64,000 nucleotides of DNA from Vibrio sp. STUT-A11 (GTDB lineage: Bacteria > Pseudomonadota > Gammaproteobacteria > Enterobacterales > Vibrionaceae), in contig NZ_AP026764.1 in NCBI RefSeq assembly GCF_026000435.1, positions 124,001-188,000 of the forward strand, in the 5' to 3' direction. The notes under the pieces are model-generated. The model made no database searches, had not been told where the DNA came from, and was given only the letters and a program-made list of their open reading frames with translations. Both the position numbers and the translations under genes were made by a program. Of this stretch, positions 16,543 to 25,790 are shown piece by piece. Positions within the stretch are counted from its first letter, which is position 1; each line of letters opens with the position of its first letter.

Positions 16543-17880
16543 TTATTTCATTTCCACCCAGTACTCTTTATTCGCTTCAAGTAAATCTTCTAAGATATCT
16601 TTCGCGACTTTTGCACTTGGAATAGTCGCGGACAGTGTCAACGCTTGCCACAATTTTTGTTTAGAGCCTTCTACGTGTGCTTGAACCACCAATTTTTCTA
16701 CCGACACTTGTTGGTTCATCATGCCTTTTTGGAACTCTGGGATTTCACCAATTTGTAGAGGTTTTGCCCCCGTATTATCGACAATACATGGGATCTCAAC
16801 CATCGCCGTTGGATCAAAGTTACTAATCGCACCATTGTTCGGCACAATAAGCAACATACGCTCCTTGGTGTTAAACGCGATGGCTGTCGCTAAGTCAACA
16901 ATGTATGAAGCGTGCTCTTCCACTTCGATGGTCGTATCTGTCGCAGTGCCATTAGCGATAATGCGGTGACACTCGGTAAACACTTCCTTCTCACGACCTT
17001 CCATAACTTCGTTTGCACGGGTGTGCTCTTTGTTCGAGTGTTCTACGACGTAATCAGGGTACATATAGTATTTCAGGTACGTGTTTGGAATGGTTTCTGG
17101 GTCAAGCGCATACACATCGCGAACTTTAATAAAAGTCTCCTTCCAGGATTCATCGGTATGCTGAGTGCCATTCATCGCACTTGGTGGCAAATAACCATAC
17201 TCTGTGATGTATTCTTTGATACGCGGCATAAGATCTTCACCTGTTGCTGCGTCTTTGAATTCTTTCCACCAACCAAAATGGTTAAGGCCGTAGTACATAA
17301 TGTCGAACTGTTTACGATCATCGTAACCGAGGATCTCTGCAATACGAGTCTCAATACCGATAGGCATGTCACAGATATTCAGTACTTTTGAGTTAGGACG
17401 CATTACACGGCACGCTTCTGCAACAATTGCGGCTGGGTTTGAGTAGTTCAACATCCAAGCATTTGGCGAGTATTTCTCCATGTAATCAATCAATTCGATG
17501 ACTGCAGGAATAGATCGCAGACCATAAGCCATACCACCAGCACCACATGTTTCTTGCCCTACACAGCCGTGACGCAGTGGGATTTTCTCATCTTGCTCAC
17601 GCATTGCATATAGACCTGCTCTAATGTGAGCCATACAGAAATCAATATCGGTAAACGCTTCTTCTGGATCCGTTGTGTAAGAAAATTCGATATGCGGTGC
17701 ACGTTCTTTCAGTAAAATTTTACACGCTTCCGCCACGGTTTCCTGACGCGACGCAAAGTTATCGTAGAACTTCAGTTGACGGATAGGAAAACGCTCCTGG
17801 TTTTCTAGCAGCATCATGACGATGCCAGGAGTAAATGTTGAACCGCCGCCTGCAATAACAACTGAGAATTCTTTTTTCAT
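16543..17880 (-). CDS. 6-phospho-alpha-glucosidase, GH4 family
   Basis: A 445-residue GH4 glycosidase that uses NAD+ and a divalent metal to hydrolyse phosphorylated alpha-glucosides such as maltose-6-phosphate. Key blocks are the NAD loop VVIAGGGSTFTPG, the conserved HIRAGLYAMREQDEKIPL stretch, the metal-binding ICDMPIG (Cys-Asp), and the YYGLNHFGWW histidine. The C-terminal helical domain is normal. It lies 80 bp downstream of the PTS gene on the same strand and is almost certainly co-transcribed: the PTS brings in and phosphorylates the sugar, and this enzyme splits it. GlvA/MalH-type orthology is likely. Confidence 0.93.
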   Translation of the reverse strand: MKKEFSVVIAGGGSTFTPGIVMMLLENQERFPIRQLKFYDNFASRQETVAEACKILLKERAPHIEFSYTTDPEEAFTDIDFCMAHIRAGLYAMREQDEKIPLRHGCVGQETCGAGGMAYGLRSIPAVIELIDYMEKYSPNAWMLNYSNPAAIVAEACRVMRPNSKVLNICDMPIGIETRIAEILGYDDRKQFDIMYYGLNHFGWWKEFKDAATGEDLMPRIKEYITEYGYLPPSAMNGTQHTDESWKETFIKVRDVYALDPETIPNTYLKYYMYPDYVVEHSNKEHTRANEVMEGREKEVFTECHRIIANGTATDTTIEVEEHASYIVDLATAIAFNTKERMLLIVPNNGAISNFDPTAMVEIPCIVDNTGAKPLQIGEIPEFQKGMMNQQVSVEKLVVQAHVEGSKQKLWQALTLSATIPSAKVAKDILEDLLEANKEYWVEMK

Positions 17881-17960
17881 AATATGCCTCTCTTTTTTCG
17901 GGCGACGCTTCCGCCGCCCCTACAATACTGGTTTAAAATTCTTTGATTAATCGTCTGGTC

Positions 17961-19586
17961 TTAACGAGCCGGGCTAAGCGTTAGTTCCGATGCTTGTAGT
18001 TCTGGCTCATACTCATTAACAATCTTTTCGCACTCCTCACGTAACTGGGGCACATTCAAACCGATGATGACTTGCACGGCATTGCCACTTTTAACTAAGT
18101 TCACCGCGCCAGTACTCATGAAATATTCAGCGGATTCGACTTGCTCTGCGTCTTTCACTGTCACGCGTAAACGAGTCGCACAATTACTTAAGTCGGCTAT
18201 GTTTTTGACACCGCCTAAGCCATGAATGGTCTCAAATGCTTGGATTTGCAGTGGGCTGGCACCTTGATTACCTTTGCCCGTAATTCCGTATTTTTTATTA
18301 AAGTCTTCTTTGGAATGCAGTTTCATCTCGGCTTCACCTCGACCTGCAATTGGTACATCGAACTTAACGATTAGGTATTTAAATACGAAGTAGTAGAGAA
18401 CGGTAAAACACAAGCCAATCGCGATTTGCGTCACCACCATACTGGTATGGTTACCTAGCAGTGGGATCCAGGTACCCGTTGCAAATTCAATTAAGCCGCC
18501 GCCCATGTTGCCTACCACACCAAAGCTATACATCACCATTGCCATAGTGCCTGCGAGCACTGCGTGAATGGCGAATAGCCATGGAGCAATAAAGAGGAAA
18601 GTGAATTCAAGCGGCTCTGTAATTCCAACCATCACGGCAGTTAATGTCGCAGGGATGAGTAAGGCAGCAACCTTTTTACGGTTTTCTGGTTTAGCCGTGT
18701 GGTACATCGCGAGTGCGATACCTGTGCAGCCAAAAATCTTGGAGTTACCGTGTAATGCAAATCCACCAGCAGGGAAAAGGTCTTGCATAGATTGGCTAGA
18801 TTGAGTGAACACTTCTAGATTGGTAAACCAGTCCACAGCAATTCCATTTGGCGTTGCCACATTACCGAACACAAATGGGGCATACACAAAGTGATGTAAA
18901 CCTGTTGGGATTAAGATGCGCTCCAGAAAAGTATATAACCACACACCAAAGGAACCCGAATCAACCATAAAGTTCTGTAAATTTAAAATCCCATGTTGAA
19001 TTGAAGGCCACACATACAATGTTAACCAAGCAGAAGGAAGCATAGCGAAGAACGAAAGCATCGCTACAAAAGAAGCACCTTGGAAAATGCCTAAATATGC
19101 GGGTAGCTGTTTTTCGAAGGTACGGTTATGAATCCAGGTAACCAAAGCGGAGATTATAATGGCACCAAAAATACCAGTATCGATGGTTTTAATGCCCGCA
19201 ATTTCGGTCAATCCTGAAGTTCCACCGATAGGTTGAGAAAAGTCGACACCAAAAAACTCTCCCCAGAAACCTCCCATCGCGCCAATAAAGTAGTTGAAGG
19301 ATAAGTACGAAACCATCACAACCATGGCAGCTCTGGCATGAGCGGTTTTAGCTAAACCAATTGGTAATCCAACGGCAAACAATAGCGCCATATTTCGGAA
19401 GATGGTCCAGCCACCTTCTTCAATAACTTGTAACACTTGATAATAAAGGCCGCTTTTATCGGCTAAATCACCAACAAAAACCGGGTTTTTAAGAACAATG
19501 GTTAGCCCTACTAAGATCCCGACAAACGGAAATAGTAAAACTGGGGTAAACATCGCTCCGCCTAAACGTTGTATCGCACTCAACAT
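17961..19586 (-). CDS. PTS alpha-glucoside transporter subunit IICB
   Basis: A 541-residue PTS permease with EIIC (residues ~1-430, about ten hydrophobic helices) and EIIB domains. The EIIB phosphorylation cysteine is in DLSNCATRLRVTV near residue 480. The EIIC motif GITEPLEFTFLF near residue 330 is diagnostic of the glucose/sucrose PTS class. It transports and phosphorylates an alpha-glucoside (maltose or similar), fed by a separate EIIA. A GntR regulator lies divergently upstream, with repeats between them. Confidence 0.93.
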   Translation of the reverse strand: MLSAIQRLGGAMFTPVLLFPFVGILVGLTIVLKNPVFVGDLADKSGLYYQVLQVIEEGGWTIFRNMALLFAVGLPIGLAKTAHARAAMVVMVSYLSFNYFIGAMGGFWGEFFGVDFSQPIGGTSGLTEIAGIKTIDTGIFGAIIISALVTWIHNRTFEKQLPAYLGIFQGASFVAMLSFFAMLPSAWLTLYVWPSIQHGILNLQNFMVDSGSFGVWLYTFLERILIPTGLHHFVYAPFVFGNVATPNGIAVDWFTNLEVFTQSSQSMQDLFPAGGFALHGNSKIFGCTGIALAMYHTAKPENRKKVAALLIPATLTAVMVGITEPLEFTFLFIAPWLFAIHAVLAGTMAMVMYSFGVVGNMGGGLIEFATGTWIPLLGNHTSMVVTQIAIGLCFTVLYYFVFKYLIVKFDVPIAGRGEAEMKLHSKEDFNKKYGITGKGNQGASPLQIQAFETIHGLGGVKNIADLSNCATRLRVTVKDAEQVESAEYFMSTGAVNLVKSGNAVQVIIGLNVPQLREECEKIVNEYEPELQASELTLSPAR

Positions 19587-19678
19587 GGCAGGATCCTTAA
19601 TTTGTTATTTATTCATCTTCACAGTGTTCCGTCTTTCGACACATTCAAATTACTCCCAGACACAAAAAGAGACAAATT

Positions 19679-19707
19679 AAATACAAGCAAAACGTGATCA
19701 AATACAA
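19679..19707. promoter_or_regulatory. Direct repeats AAATACAA, candidate GntR operator
   Basis: Two exact AAATACAA copies at 19679-19686 and 19700-19707 are 21 bp apart (two DNA turns). A near-inverted copy TTGTATTA lies at 19825-19832, before the regulator gene. The position between the PTS gene and its likely regulator suggests operator sites. No binding data exist here. Confidence 0.35.
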
Positions 19708-19874
19708 ATAAAAGATATGCTTTGAGAAAAAGCTCACAAAACATGACCTATAGATAATCTTTATACGTATACTGTGTGCTTTAAAACCGAATAATTGCGA
19801 TACAACTCAATAAAGGTTATTGATTTGTATTATTTGCGATGTGATAATTTCATCAGAAATTAGAGAGGTAACTT

Positions 19875-20579
19875 ATGCTGTATAAACAAGTCATGCAGGA
19901 GCTAAAAAACCGAATTGATTCCGATGAATTCGCGATTGGTGACACGCTTCCAACTGAAAAGGCATTGGTTGATCAATACTCTGTCAGTCGCATTACCATC
20001 CGAAAAGCAATTCAAGAGTTAGTACAGCTTGGTTTGGTGGAAAAGCGTCAAGGGGCCGGAACGACCATAATTGGAAAAACCATGGTCGGCTCTATGCTGG
20101 AATTGAAAAGTACAAGTGAATACTTTACGGATGCCAGCAGCAGTCTTGAATACAAAATTGCTGAGTTTGCTTTTATTGATGCCGACGAAGATCTGGCAAA
20201 GATCTTACACATTGAAAGTGGTGAAAAGGTCTACTTTATCCGTCGTTTCAAGCTAATTAACGGCGTGCCTTCTGTTTACGAAGACTCATACATGCCAATG
20301 GCGATGTATCCCAAAATGAAGGTAATGTCTCTAGAAGGCTCTAAATACGCCTACCTAGAAAACGAACTCGGTTTTGAAATTGATGGCGCATTTCAAGACT
20401 TTGAGGCCATAATGCCCACTCAACACATGTGTGAGATACTAGGCGTAAATGAGAACAAGCCCTTATTGTGTATCTCATCCGTTGGTATTCTTAAAGATGG
20501 ACGTGTGTTTGAATATACGCGCATTGTTTCGAAGCCAGAAACCATGTCTTACAAACATTATCTCAAACGCTGTAAATAA
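19875..20579 (+). CDS. GntR family regulator with UTRA sugar-sensing domain
   Basis: A 234-residue HutC-subfamily GntR regulator. The winged helix is at residues ~10-70 (LPTEKALVDQYSVSRITIRK and the wing KRQGAGTTI). A UTRA ligand domain (~80-230) follows, with VYFIRRFKLINGVPSVYEDS and the terminal EYTRIVSKPE block. It probably represses the divergent PTS/6-phospho-alpha-glucosidase genes until a phosphorylated alpha-glucoside binds, as TreR does for trehalose. The ATG follows AGAGAGGTAACTT. Confidence 0.9.
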   Translation: MLYKQVMQELKNRIDSDEFAIGDTLPTEKALVDQYSVSRITIRKAIQELVQLGLVEKRQGAGTTIIGKTMVGSMLELKSTSEYFTDASSSLEYKIAEFAFIDADEDLAKILHIESGEKVYFIRRFKLINGVPSVYEDSYMPMAMYPKMKVMSLEGSKYAYLENELGFEIDGAFQDFEAIMPTQHMCEILGVNENKPLLCISSVGILKDGRVFEYTRIVSKPETMSYKHYLKRCK

Positions 20580-20699
20580 CTGACCTACCGAGTATGATGA
20601 TATGCACAGATCCCGGTACTCTAAAACAGTTACAAAGTAATTTGTCGCTGAAAACTCCCGATTCACAGGCAAAGTCATGAACATGACTAACTAGAATGA

Positions 20700-20763
20700 A
20701 ACCACCACGATAATTGGGTAGTGCCTGTGTCAGCATGATTTTTGAGTCAAGATCGAGGTGGTT
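20700..20763 (+). promoter_or_regulatory. Leader stem-loop upstream of the ABC exporter gene
   Basis: AACCACC-A-CGAT at 20700-20711 pairs with ATCG-A-GGTGGTT at 20752-20763: 11 bp with one A-A mismatch. The 40-base loop carries a T5 run. It ends 40 bases before the exporter ATG. It may be a regulatory leader; function is inferred from placement. Confidence 0.35.
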
Positions 20764-20803
20764 ATCGGCTCATTTAGCAGTAACAAAGGTTTGTGGACCA
20801 CTC

Positions 20804-22564
20804 ATGAGCAGTAAAAATAACAAAAACCTCGGCATCCTTCTTAAACTAAATGCCTTTATTTCTCCCTATAAGTGGCGAGTTATCGCAGCCTTGGTTGCAC
20901 TAGTCGCGACCGCAAGCCTGACGTTATCGGTTGGCTACGGGGTACGCATGCTGATCGACCAAGGGTTTGCTCAACAGTCATTACAAGATCTAACGAATGC
21001 GATTCAGTTTATTGTCGGTGTCACTCTGTGTATTGCCATCGGTACTTTCTTTCGCTTCTATCTTGTTTCATCAGTGGGTGAACGCGTTAGCGCTGATATT
21101 CGTCTCGCGGTGTTTAACCATGTTATTTCGCTGCACCCTAGTTATTTTGAGACCAACAGCAGTGGCGATATTATGTCGCGCCTCACCACTGACACCACTT
21201 TGTTGCAGAGCATTATTGGCTCGTCATTTTCGATGGCCATGCGCAGTGCCTTAATGTGCATTGGAGCCATCATTATGCTGTTTGCCACCAATTTTAAGCT
21301 CACGCTGATTGTACTTGCGTCTGTGCCACTCGTTTTGGTACCGATTTTGTTCTATGGACGGCGAGTGCGTGCACTATCCCGCCAAAGCCAAGACTCAATG
21401 GCCGATGTGGGTAGCTACGCAGGTGAAGCGATAGAGCATATTAAAACGGTACAAAGTTTTAGCTCAGAGCAACATGAAAAAGCCGCCTTTGCCGTTGAGG
21501 TGGAAAAAGCATTTGAGGTCGGAAGACAGCGTGTAAAACAACGCGCGATTTTAATATCTGGGGTCATTGTGATCGTGTTTAGCGCGATTGCTGGCATGCT
21601 TTGGGTCGGCGGCAGTGATGTCATCCACGGAAAAATGTCAGCCGGTGATCTAGCCGCATTTGTGTTTTATGCCATTATGGTCGCGTCCTCTACGGCAACC
21701 ATTTCTGAAGTGCTTGGTGAGCTGCAAAGAGCTGCAGGTGCCACCGAAAGACTGATTGAGATTCTGCAAGTTGAAAGCGATATTAGTGCGCCAAACCATG
21801 CTTTACCGATAAGCGCAACAATGCCGGCGGAAGTTACTTTTAACTCGGTTAATTTCAACTACCCTTCTCGCCCTGACCAACCTGCTATTAAGGAACTATA
21901 CCTCACTGCTGAACAAGGTAAAGTATTGGCGCTGGTTGGTACGTCGGGTGCGGGTAAAACGACACTATTCGAACTACTGCAACGTTTTTACGACCCACAG
22001 CAAGGCCAGGTTATGTATGGAGGCGTTGATATTCGCCAGTTCGACCCGAATGATCTTCGCCAACAGATGGCACTGGTACCACAACAGCCCGCTTTATTCA
22101 GCCACGACGTGTTCCACAACATTCGCTACGGCAACCCAGAAGCGACAGACGAGCAAGTTATCGAAGCTGCGAAAAAAGCACATGCACATGAGTTTATTGA
22201 GAAGCTACCTGAAGGCTATCGCAGCTTTTTAGGCGAGCGCGGAGTAAGGCTATCAGGAGGACAAAAACAGCGAATTGCGATTGCTCGTGCCATTCTGAAA
22301 GATCCGAAAATCCTACTGCTTGATGAAGCTACCAGTGCACTGGATAGCGAAAGTGAACATCATGTTCAGCAAGCACTTGAGGCGTTAATGAAAGGCCGTA
22401 CCACACTGATCATTGCTCATCGCTTATCAACCATCCAACATGCAGATAAGATAGCGGTATTAGACGATGGCGCACTGGTCGATATTGGCAACCACCATTC
22501 ATTGATGCAAAGCTGCGAGCTGTATCAACGACTGGTGGCGTTGCAATTTAAGCACTTGGAATAA
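20804..22564 (+). CDS. ABC exporter half-transporter (MsbA-like, multidrug/lipid type)
   Basis: A 586-residue TMD-NBD fusion. Six membrane helices lie in residues ~15-320. The nucleotide domain has Walker A LVGTSGAGKTTLFELL, the Q-loop VPQQPALFSHD, signature LSGGQKQRIAIARAIL, Walker B ILLLDEATSALDSESE, and the H-loop IIAHRLSTI. It acts as a homodimer that exports a lipid or hydrophobic drug. The start at 20804 is used because the ORF extension upstream overlaps a non-coding leader and lacks a normal ribosome site. Substrate unknown; it stands alone, not next to a siderophore gene. Confidence 0.9.
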   Translation: MSSKNNKNLGILLKLNAFISPYKWRVIAALVALVATASLTLSVGYGVRMLIDQGFAQQSLQDLTNAIQFIVGVTLCIAIGTFFRFYLVSSVGERVSADIRLAVFNHVISLHPSYFETNSSGDIMSRLTTDTTLLQSIIGSSFSMAMRSALMCIGAIIMLFATNFKLTLIVLASVPLVLVPILFYGRRVRALSRQSQDSMADVGSYAGEAIEHIKTVQSFSSEQHEKAAFAVEVEKAFEVGRQRVKQRAILISGVIVIVFSAIAGMLWVGGSDVIHGKMSAGDLAAFVFYAIMVASSTATISEVLGELQRAAGATERLIEILQVESDISAPNHALPISATMPAEVTFNSVNFNYPSRPDQPAIKELYLTAEQGKVLALVGTSGAGKTTLFELLQRFYDPQQGQVMYGGVDIRQFDPNDLRQQMALVPQQPALFSHDVFHNIRYGNPEATDEQVIEAAKKAHAHEFIEKLPEGYRSFLGERGVRLSGGQKQRIAIARAILKDPKILLLDEATSALDSESEHHVQQALEALMKGRTTLIIAHRLSTIQHADKIAVLDDGALVDIGNHHSLMQSCELYQRLVALQFKHLE

Positions 22565-23178
22565 ACACATACGTAAGCTCGTTATCAATAGCAGGCTCAA
22601 TGTTTATCAACTGAGTGTTGCTCACAGAGTCAAGCACCTTGACGACTATCAATCCATGAAATTTATTTAGACATTTTATGTTTTTAGTGTCATCACAGGG
22701 TGTAATAACTCGGCTTTGGACAAAACTTTCTCAGCTGTATTACTAAATTAGGATATAACGGATTAGCTGACATATGTGAAATTAATGCCACGCGTTGCGA
22801 ATCACTCTAAATACTTTGTTATGTGCTAATTTAATGCAGCCCACTTGTTATTTAGTACCTTATAACTTGAACTAATTCGTAGCATTGTTGGTGGTGTTGT
22901 GCTGTCTGTAGGTAGAGGAAAAATCACTCGTATACCGCAACTTCTACTGGCTCCATTTGGTTTGCCTTCATGTACTCTTCAGCAGCCCCGTCCTCAGCCT
23001 CTTTACGATCGTTAGAGTCAGACGCCCTAACGTGAAGAAACGTCTCTGCTCTACTAAGACCATTGAAACATCTTTCTTTATTGAATACTCCAACAAAACT
23101 GCCGTTTCAATTAATTTTTCTCTCTAAAACATCGTGTTAAAATAGCTGATTATGCAACGAGTTTTTTATGGGGATGAA
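22565..23178. other. 614-bp accessory gap with a possible gene remnant
   Basis: Only one coding-like stretch is seen, a 60-codon open frame on the minus strand at 22924-23106 (see separate entry). The rest is AT-rich with no credible gene, RNA gene or clear operator. Confidence 0.45.
22924..23106 (-). pseudogene. Possible gene remnant without a start codon
   Basis: A 60-codon frame is open between two stops and reads like protein, with an acidic helix-forming composition (RASDSNDRKEAEDGAAEEY, ending EPVEVAVYE). It has no usable ATG, GTG or TTG near its start; the first in-frame Met is in its last third. It may be the tail of a decayed gene. No family recognised. It could be chance. Confidence 0.25.
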
Positions 23179-23523
23179 ATGAAAATATTTGTTATTCTGG
23201 GTTTAATTGCAGTAGCGTTCTACTTTTACACCAGTGGCGATGAAGCCAAAATTAATAATCTTAGATCTGTAGAGTTCAGCGCCAAAAATCGGATTCTGAC
23301 GATAGCAATAGATGATGATAGAGACTTGCAAACAAAAATCAGAATGGACGATAAAATCGAAGAAGCTGTGTTCCTTAATCAGCTGATTGATAAAGGCAAA
23401 TCAATCTACGTCGACGGTAACTATCTTTACCAAGGCCGATGCCAACACGTTCAATTAGAATGGCAAAAAGGTGAGTTGTTCTTACCGAAATACTACAAGG
23501 TACTTTTGAATGAGGCCTGTTAA
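23179..23523 (+). CDS. Small membrane-anchored protein of unknown function
   Basis: A 114-residue protein. ATG 23179 is chosen because TTATGGGGATGAA places GGGGA about 8 bases upstream. The N-terminus MKIFVILGLIAVAFYFYT is a signal anchor, followed by a charged beta-rich domain (KNRILTIAIDDDRDLQTKIRM). Two cysteines, at the QGRCQHV and NEAC ends, could form a disulfide in an oxidising compartment. A perfect palindromic terminator follows. The family is not recognised. Confidence 0.6.
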   Translation: MKIFVILGLIAVAFYFYTSGDEAKINNLRSVEFSAKNRILTIAIDDDRDLQTKIRMDDKIEEAVFLNQLIDKGKSIYVDGNYLYQGRCQHVQLEWQKGELFLPKYYKVLLNEAC

Positions 23524-23529
23524 ATGTTA

Positions 23530-23561
23530 AAAAAGGTTGGTGTTAACACACCAACCTTTTT
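23530..23561. terminator. Perfect bidirectional terminator
   Basis: A 14-bp stem (AAAAAGGTTGGTGT with ACACCAACCTTTTT) and loop TAAC. It serves the plus-strand gene ending at 23523 and a possible minus-strand gene ending at 23571. Confidence 0.9.
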
Positions 23562-23570
23562 CCTAGTTTG

Positions 23571-23726
23571 TTAACCAAAGATATATGCTGTTGTGAGCGG
23601 GCTTTGATATGACTGATTTGCTAGGTAAGTTAGCGTAGGATTCAGAACATCATGTGGATCTTTAATTTGGTTCTCAATTTCTTGCATGGCAATTGCACGG
23701 CCAACTTCGAGAATCCATCGAAGCAT
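23571..23726 (-). CDS. Possible 51-residue protein or C-terminal remnant
   Basis: ATG 23726 opens a 51-residue frame (MLRWILEVGRAIAMQ..., ending TAYIFG). The composition is protein-like and it ends right at the terminator, which fits a convergent gene. There is no good ribosome site before the ATG, and a two-stop break upstream suggests it may be the tail of a lost longer gene. Not recognised. Confidence 0.35.
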   Translation of the reverse strand: MLRWILEVGRAIAMQEIENQIKDPHDVLNPTLTYLANQSYQSPLTTAYIFG

Positions 23727-23965
23727 TTAGTTGCGTCGAATTACGCAACAAAGCCGTTGTATTGAGCAAGAACTTTGCTCTGAATTGTTTTGGGGCATTT
23801 CTGTGTTACATGCCCGTCAGCACACCTCTGGACAAAAACGTGTATCGAGTGGCCTAGTGAACGTCCGGAAATGGCATAGAATTACCGCCTTTAGCAACTA
23901 AATTTCTACTACGCTCTGCACCTGATAATGATAGAATCTCCACATCAAAATTATCGAGCAACTCT

Positions 23966-24304
23966 ATGTTTATCCATCATGTTAACGGCATCGACTGGCT
24001 GGTGATTACAGCTTTTGAAGAACTGAAACCTATATTCATCGAAGACGCTGGTGCAATCCCCTCTTGCTTCTCTATCGACAGCGAATTGAACCTGATCGAT
24101 CAAGCCAAGCGTGCTTATGGATATTTGCCTACACTCACCGGCGTGATCACAGATACCGGCACTTTTCAAAGCCAGGACAACGAAGAAGATTTGAACCCAC
24201 AGCTTGCCTGTCTAGTTGAGGGGCGTGGTCGGGTGTTTATCTATCACGGCGGCTTTGTAGCTTTTGTGGATGACGAGCAAACCTTTATTACCCGAATGGA
24301 CTGA
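23966..24304 (+). CDS. Hypothetical protein
   Basis: A 112-residue acidic, soluble protein with no signal peptide or membrane helix. The central part (DQAKRAYGYLPTLTGVITDT) and the glycine-rich RGRVFIYHGGFVAFVDDEQTF end look like an alpha/beta domain. The minus-strand frame at 23951-24169 is considered a shadow. The family is not recognised. The ribosome site is weak (AGCAACTCT), so the exact start is uncertain. Confidence 0.55.
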   Translation: MFIHHVNGIDWLVITAFEELKPIFIEDAGAIPSCFSIDSELNLIDQAKRAYGYLPTLTGVITDTGTFQSQDNEEDLNPQLACLVEGRGRVFIYHGGFVAFVDDEQTFITRMD

Positions 24305-24514
24305 AAAATATTCAGTAAGTTGAAATCGGCGAATTGGCATCCCTAGCTAGGAAAGGGGCAGAAATCTCTCAGCCAAAACTGGCTGAAGCGGACACGGACA
24401 AAAACTTGCTAGTGACTTTTCTATCTCCTTCTATGACCCATCACAGGAAAAGTGAGTATCGATGTAACAGAGGACCGCATCTTTTGCTCTTTCCATTTTC
24501 ACGCTCCATCACAA

Positions 24515-25293
24515 TTATAGTAAGAGCTGTTTAAAGTCTGAAATCGAATTTAATATGAAGTCAGAAGTCACGGTTGAAGATAAACACGTTTCTTTTCTAT
24601 ACTTACCAGTCTTTACCAATGCACCCATGATCCCAGCCCGTTGAGCACCACCAACATCCGACTCAATATCATCGCCAATCATCACAATACGTTTTCTTTC
24701 ACACCCCAACGCATCAACCCCTGCATCAAAAAAAGCAGATGACGGTTTACCAATAACAACAGCTTGTTTATTAGTTACATATTCAATCCCTGCAACAAAA
24801 GCACCAATATCCACCTGCAAGCCTAGCGCGGTTTGCCAGTACTTACCTTTATGCAATGCAATTAATTCAGAGCCAGACATCACCATTTGAAACACTCTAT
24901 TAATAAGCTCGTAATTCCAAGCCGGCCCGATATCACCAATGACAATAACATCCGGATGTTGCTCAGACTGTTGAAATCCAGCAAACTCATTTTTAACTTC
25001 ATCTGCGACTAATAAATAGCAGGAAACATTTTCTTTTTGCTCCAGATAGTGTTTTGCTGCATACGCTGCAGTTAAGATATTTTCAGCCTGAACCTTGAAT
25101 CCCATTTTTGCATTTTTTCTGCAATACTATTTCTTGATTTTGTTGTTGTATTCGTCATAAATCGAAATGGTATTCGCTGTGTTTGCAAATACTCAACGAC
25201 TTCAATTGCACCTTCAATTACCTGTTCCCCAACAAATAAAACCCCTTCCAGATCTAAAAGCACTCCATGTATTTTATTCTGTCGTTCTTCCAC
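24515..25293 (-). pseudogene. HAD-IIA family phosphatase, split by a single-base frameshift
   Basis: Two adjoining frames together make one ~257-residue HAD-IIA phosphatase. The first (25293-25072) has motif I VLLDLEGVLFVGEQVIEG and motif II FMTNTTTKSR. The second (ending 24515) has GKPSSAFFDAGVDAL and motif IV VMIGDDIESDVGGAQRAG. One A is missing in the minus-strand run CAAAAATGG (T5 at 25104-25108): with one more A the frame reads on from EKMQK into MGFKVQ. HAD-IIA enzymes remove phosphate from sugars or small phospho-compounds. Either true decay or a homopolymer sequencing error is possible. Confidence 0.8.
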
Positions 25294-25478
25294 AACTTTT
25301 CTCCGAAAAAATTATATCTGGTAATAAGTTAACTGTAGTTTACTAGAGGAAAGTGGACACAAGAGAAGGTTAAAAAAGGTGAACTCGCTATAATTTAAGG
25401 TCTGCGGTGCTGTTTCATTACTCACTTGATGGTAATGACCTCCGGGAATCCAGGGGCCCAGCCAAAACGTGGGTCTAA

Positions 25479-25790
25479 TTAACCATCAACGACCATTTGG
25501 TGCAAATCCCGGTGGGTAGCAGCAATGATTCTCGCTGGCCGAATAGCGCCTAAAGGTTCATAGACTTGTTCCTGTAAAACGCGCAATCGGATTCACACAT
25601 ACTGAATTTGAAGACTTCAGAATACCATTTGCCTATGGCTTCTACTCTGGGCATACCAGTTATCGTTTCCGAAGCTCTGTTGAAAAAGCTTATTTGCCAC
25701 TTATCATCAACCGTGAATACTCCGTCTGAAATACTCTCAAGAATATCGGTGGTGAGTGTAAGTAGAAATGTCTTATTTATTTTTCCATAA
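25479..25790 (-). pseudogene. Remnant of a sigma-54-dependent transcriptional regulator
   Basis: On the minus strand one frame encodes a PAS-type sensor start (ILESISDGVFTVDD, FFNRASETITGMPRVEAIG, SMCESDCA). A shifted frame then gives a piece of the AAA+ domain (VLQEQVYEPLGAIRP and RIIAATHRDLHQMVVDG). Both are typical of PAS/sigma-54 activators, but most of the central ATPase and all of the DNA-binding domain are absent, so it is a deleted remnant. It lies divergently, 0.58 kb upstream of the sulfur operon at 26370, where a FisR-like or related activator would be expected. Beyond 25479 other short protein-like pieces occur (GPWIPGGHYHQVS, minus strand) whose origin I cannot name. Confidence 0.65.

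Noticed and set aside
19680..19860. CRP site in the PTS promoter region
   Set aside because: Only half-sites (GTGATCAAA, TGTGATAAT) are present; no good TGTGA-N6-TCACA match.
22565..23178. Possible integron cassette array (short genes with GTTATGTG-like motifs)
   Set aside because: No repeated attC-like element of consistent sequence and no integrase; the motif resemblance is partial.
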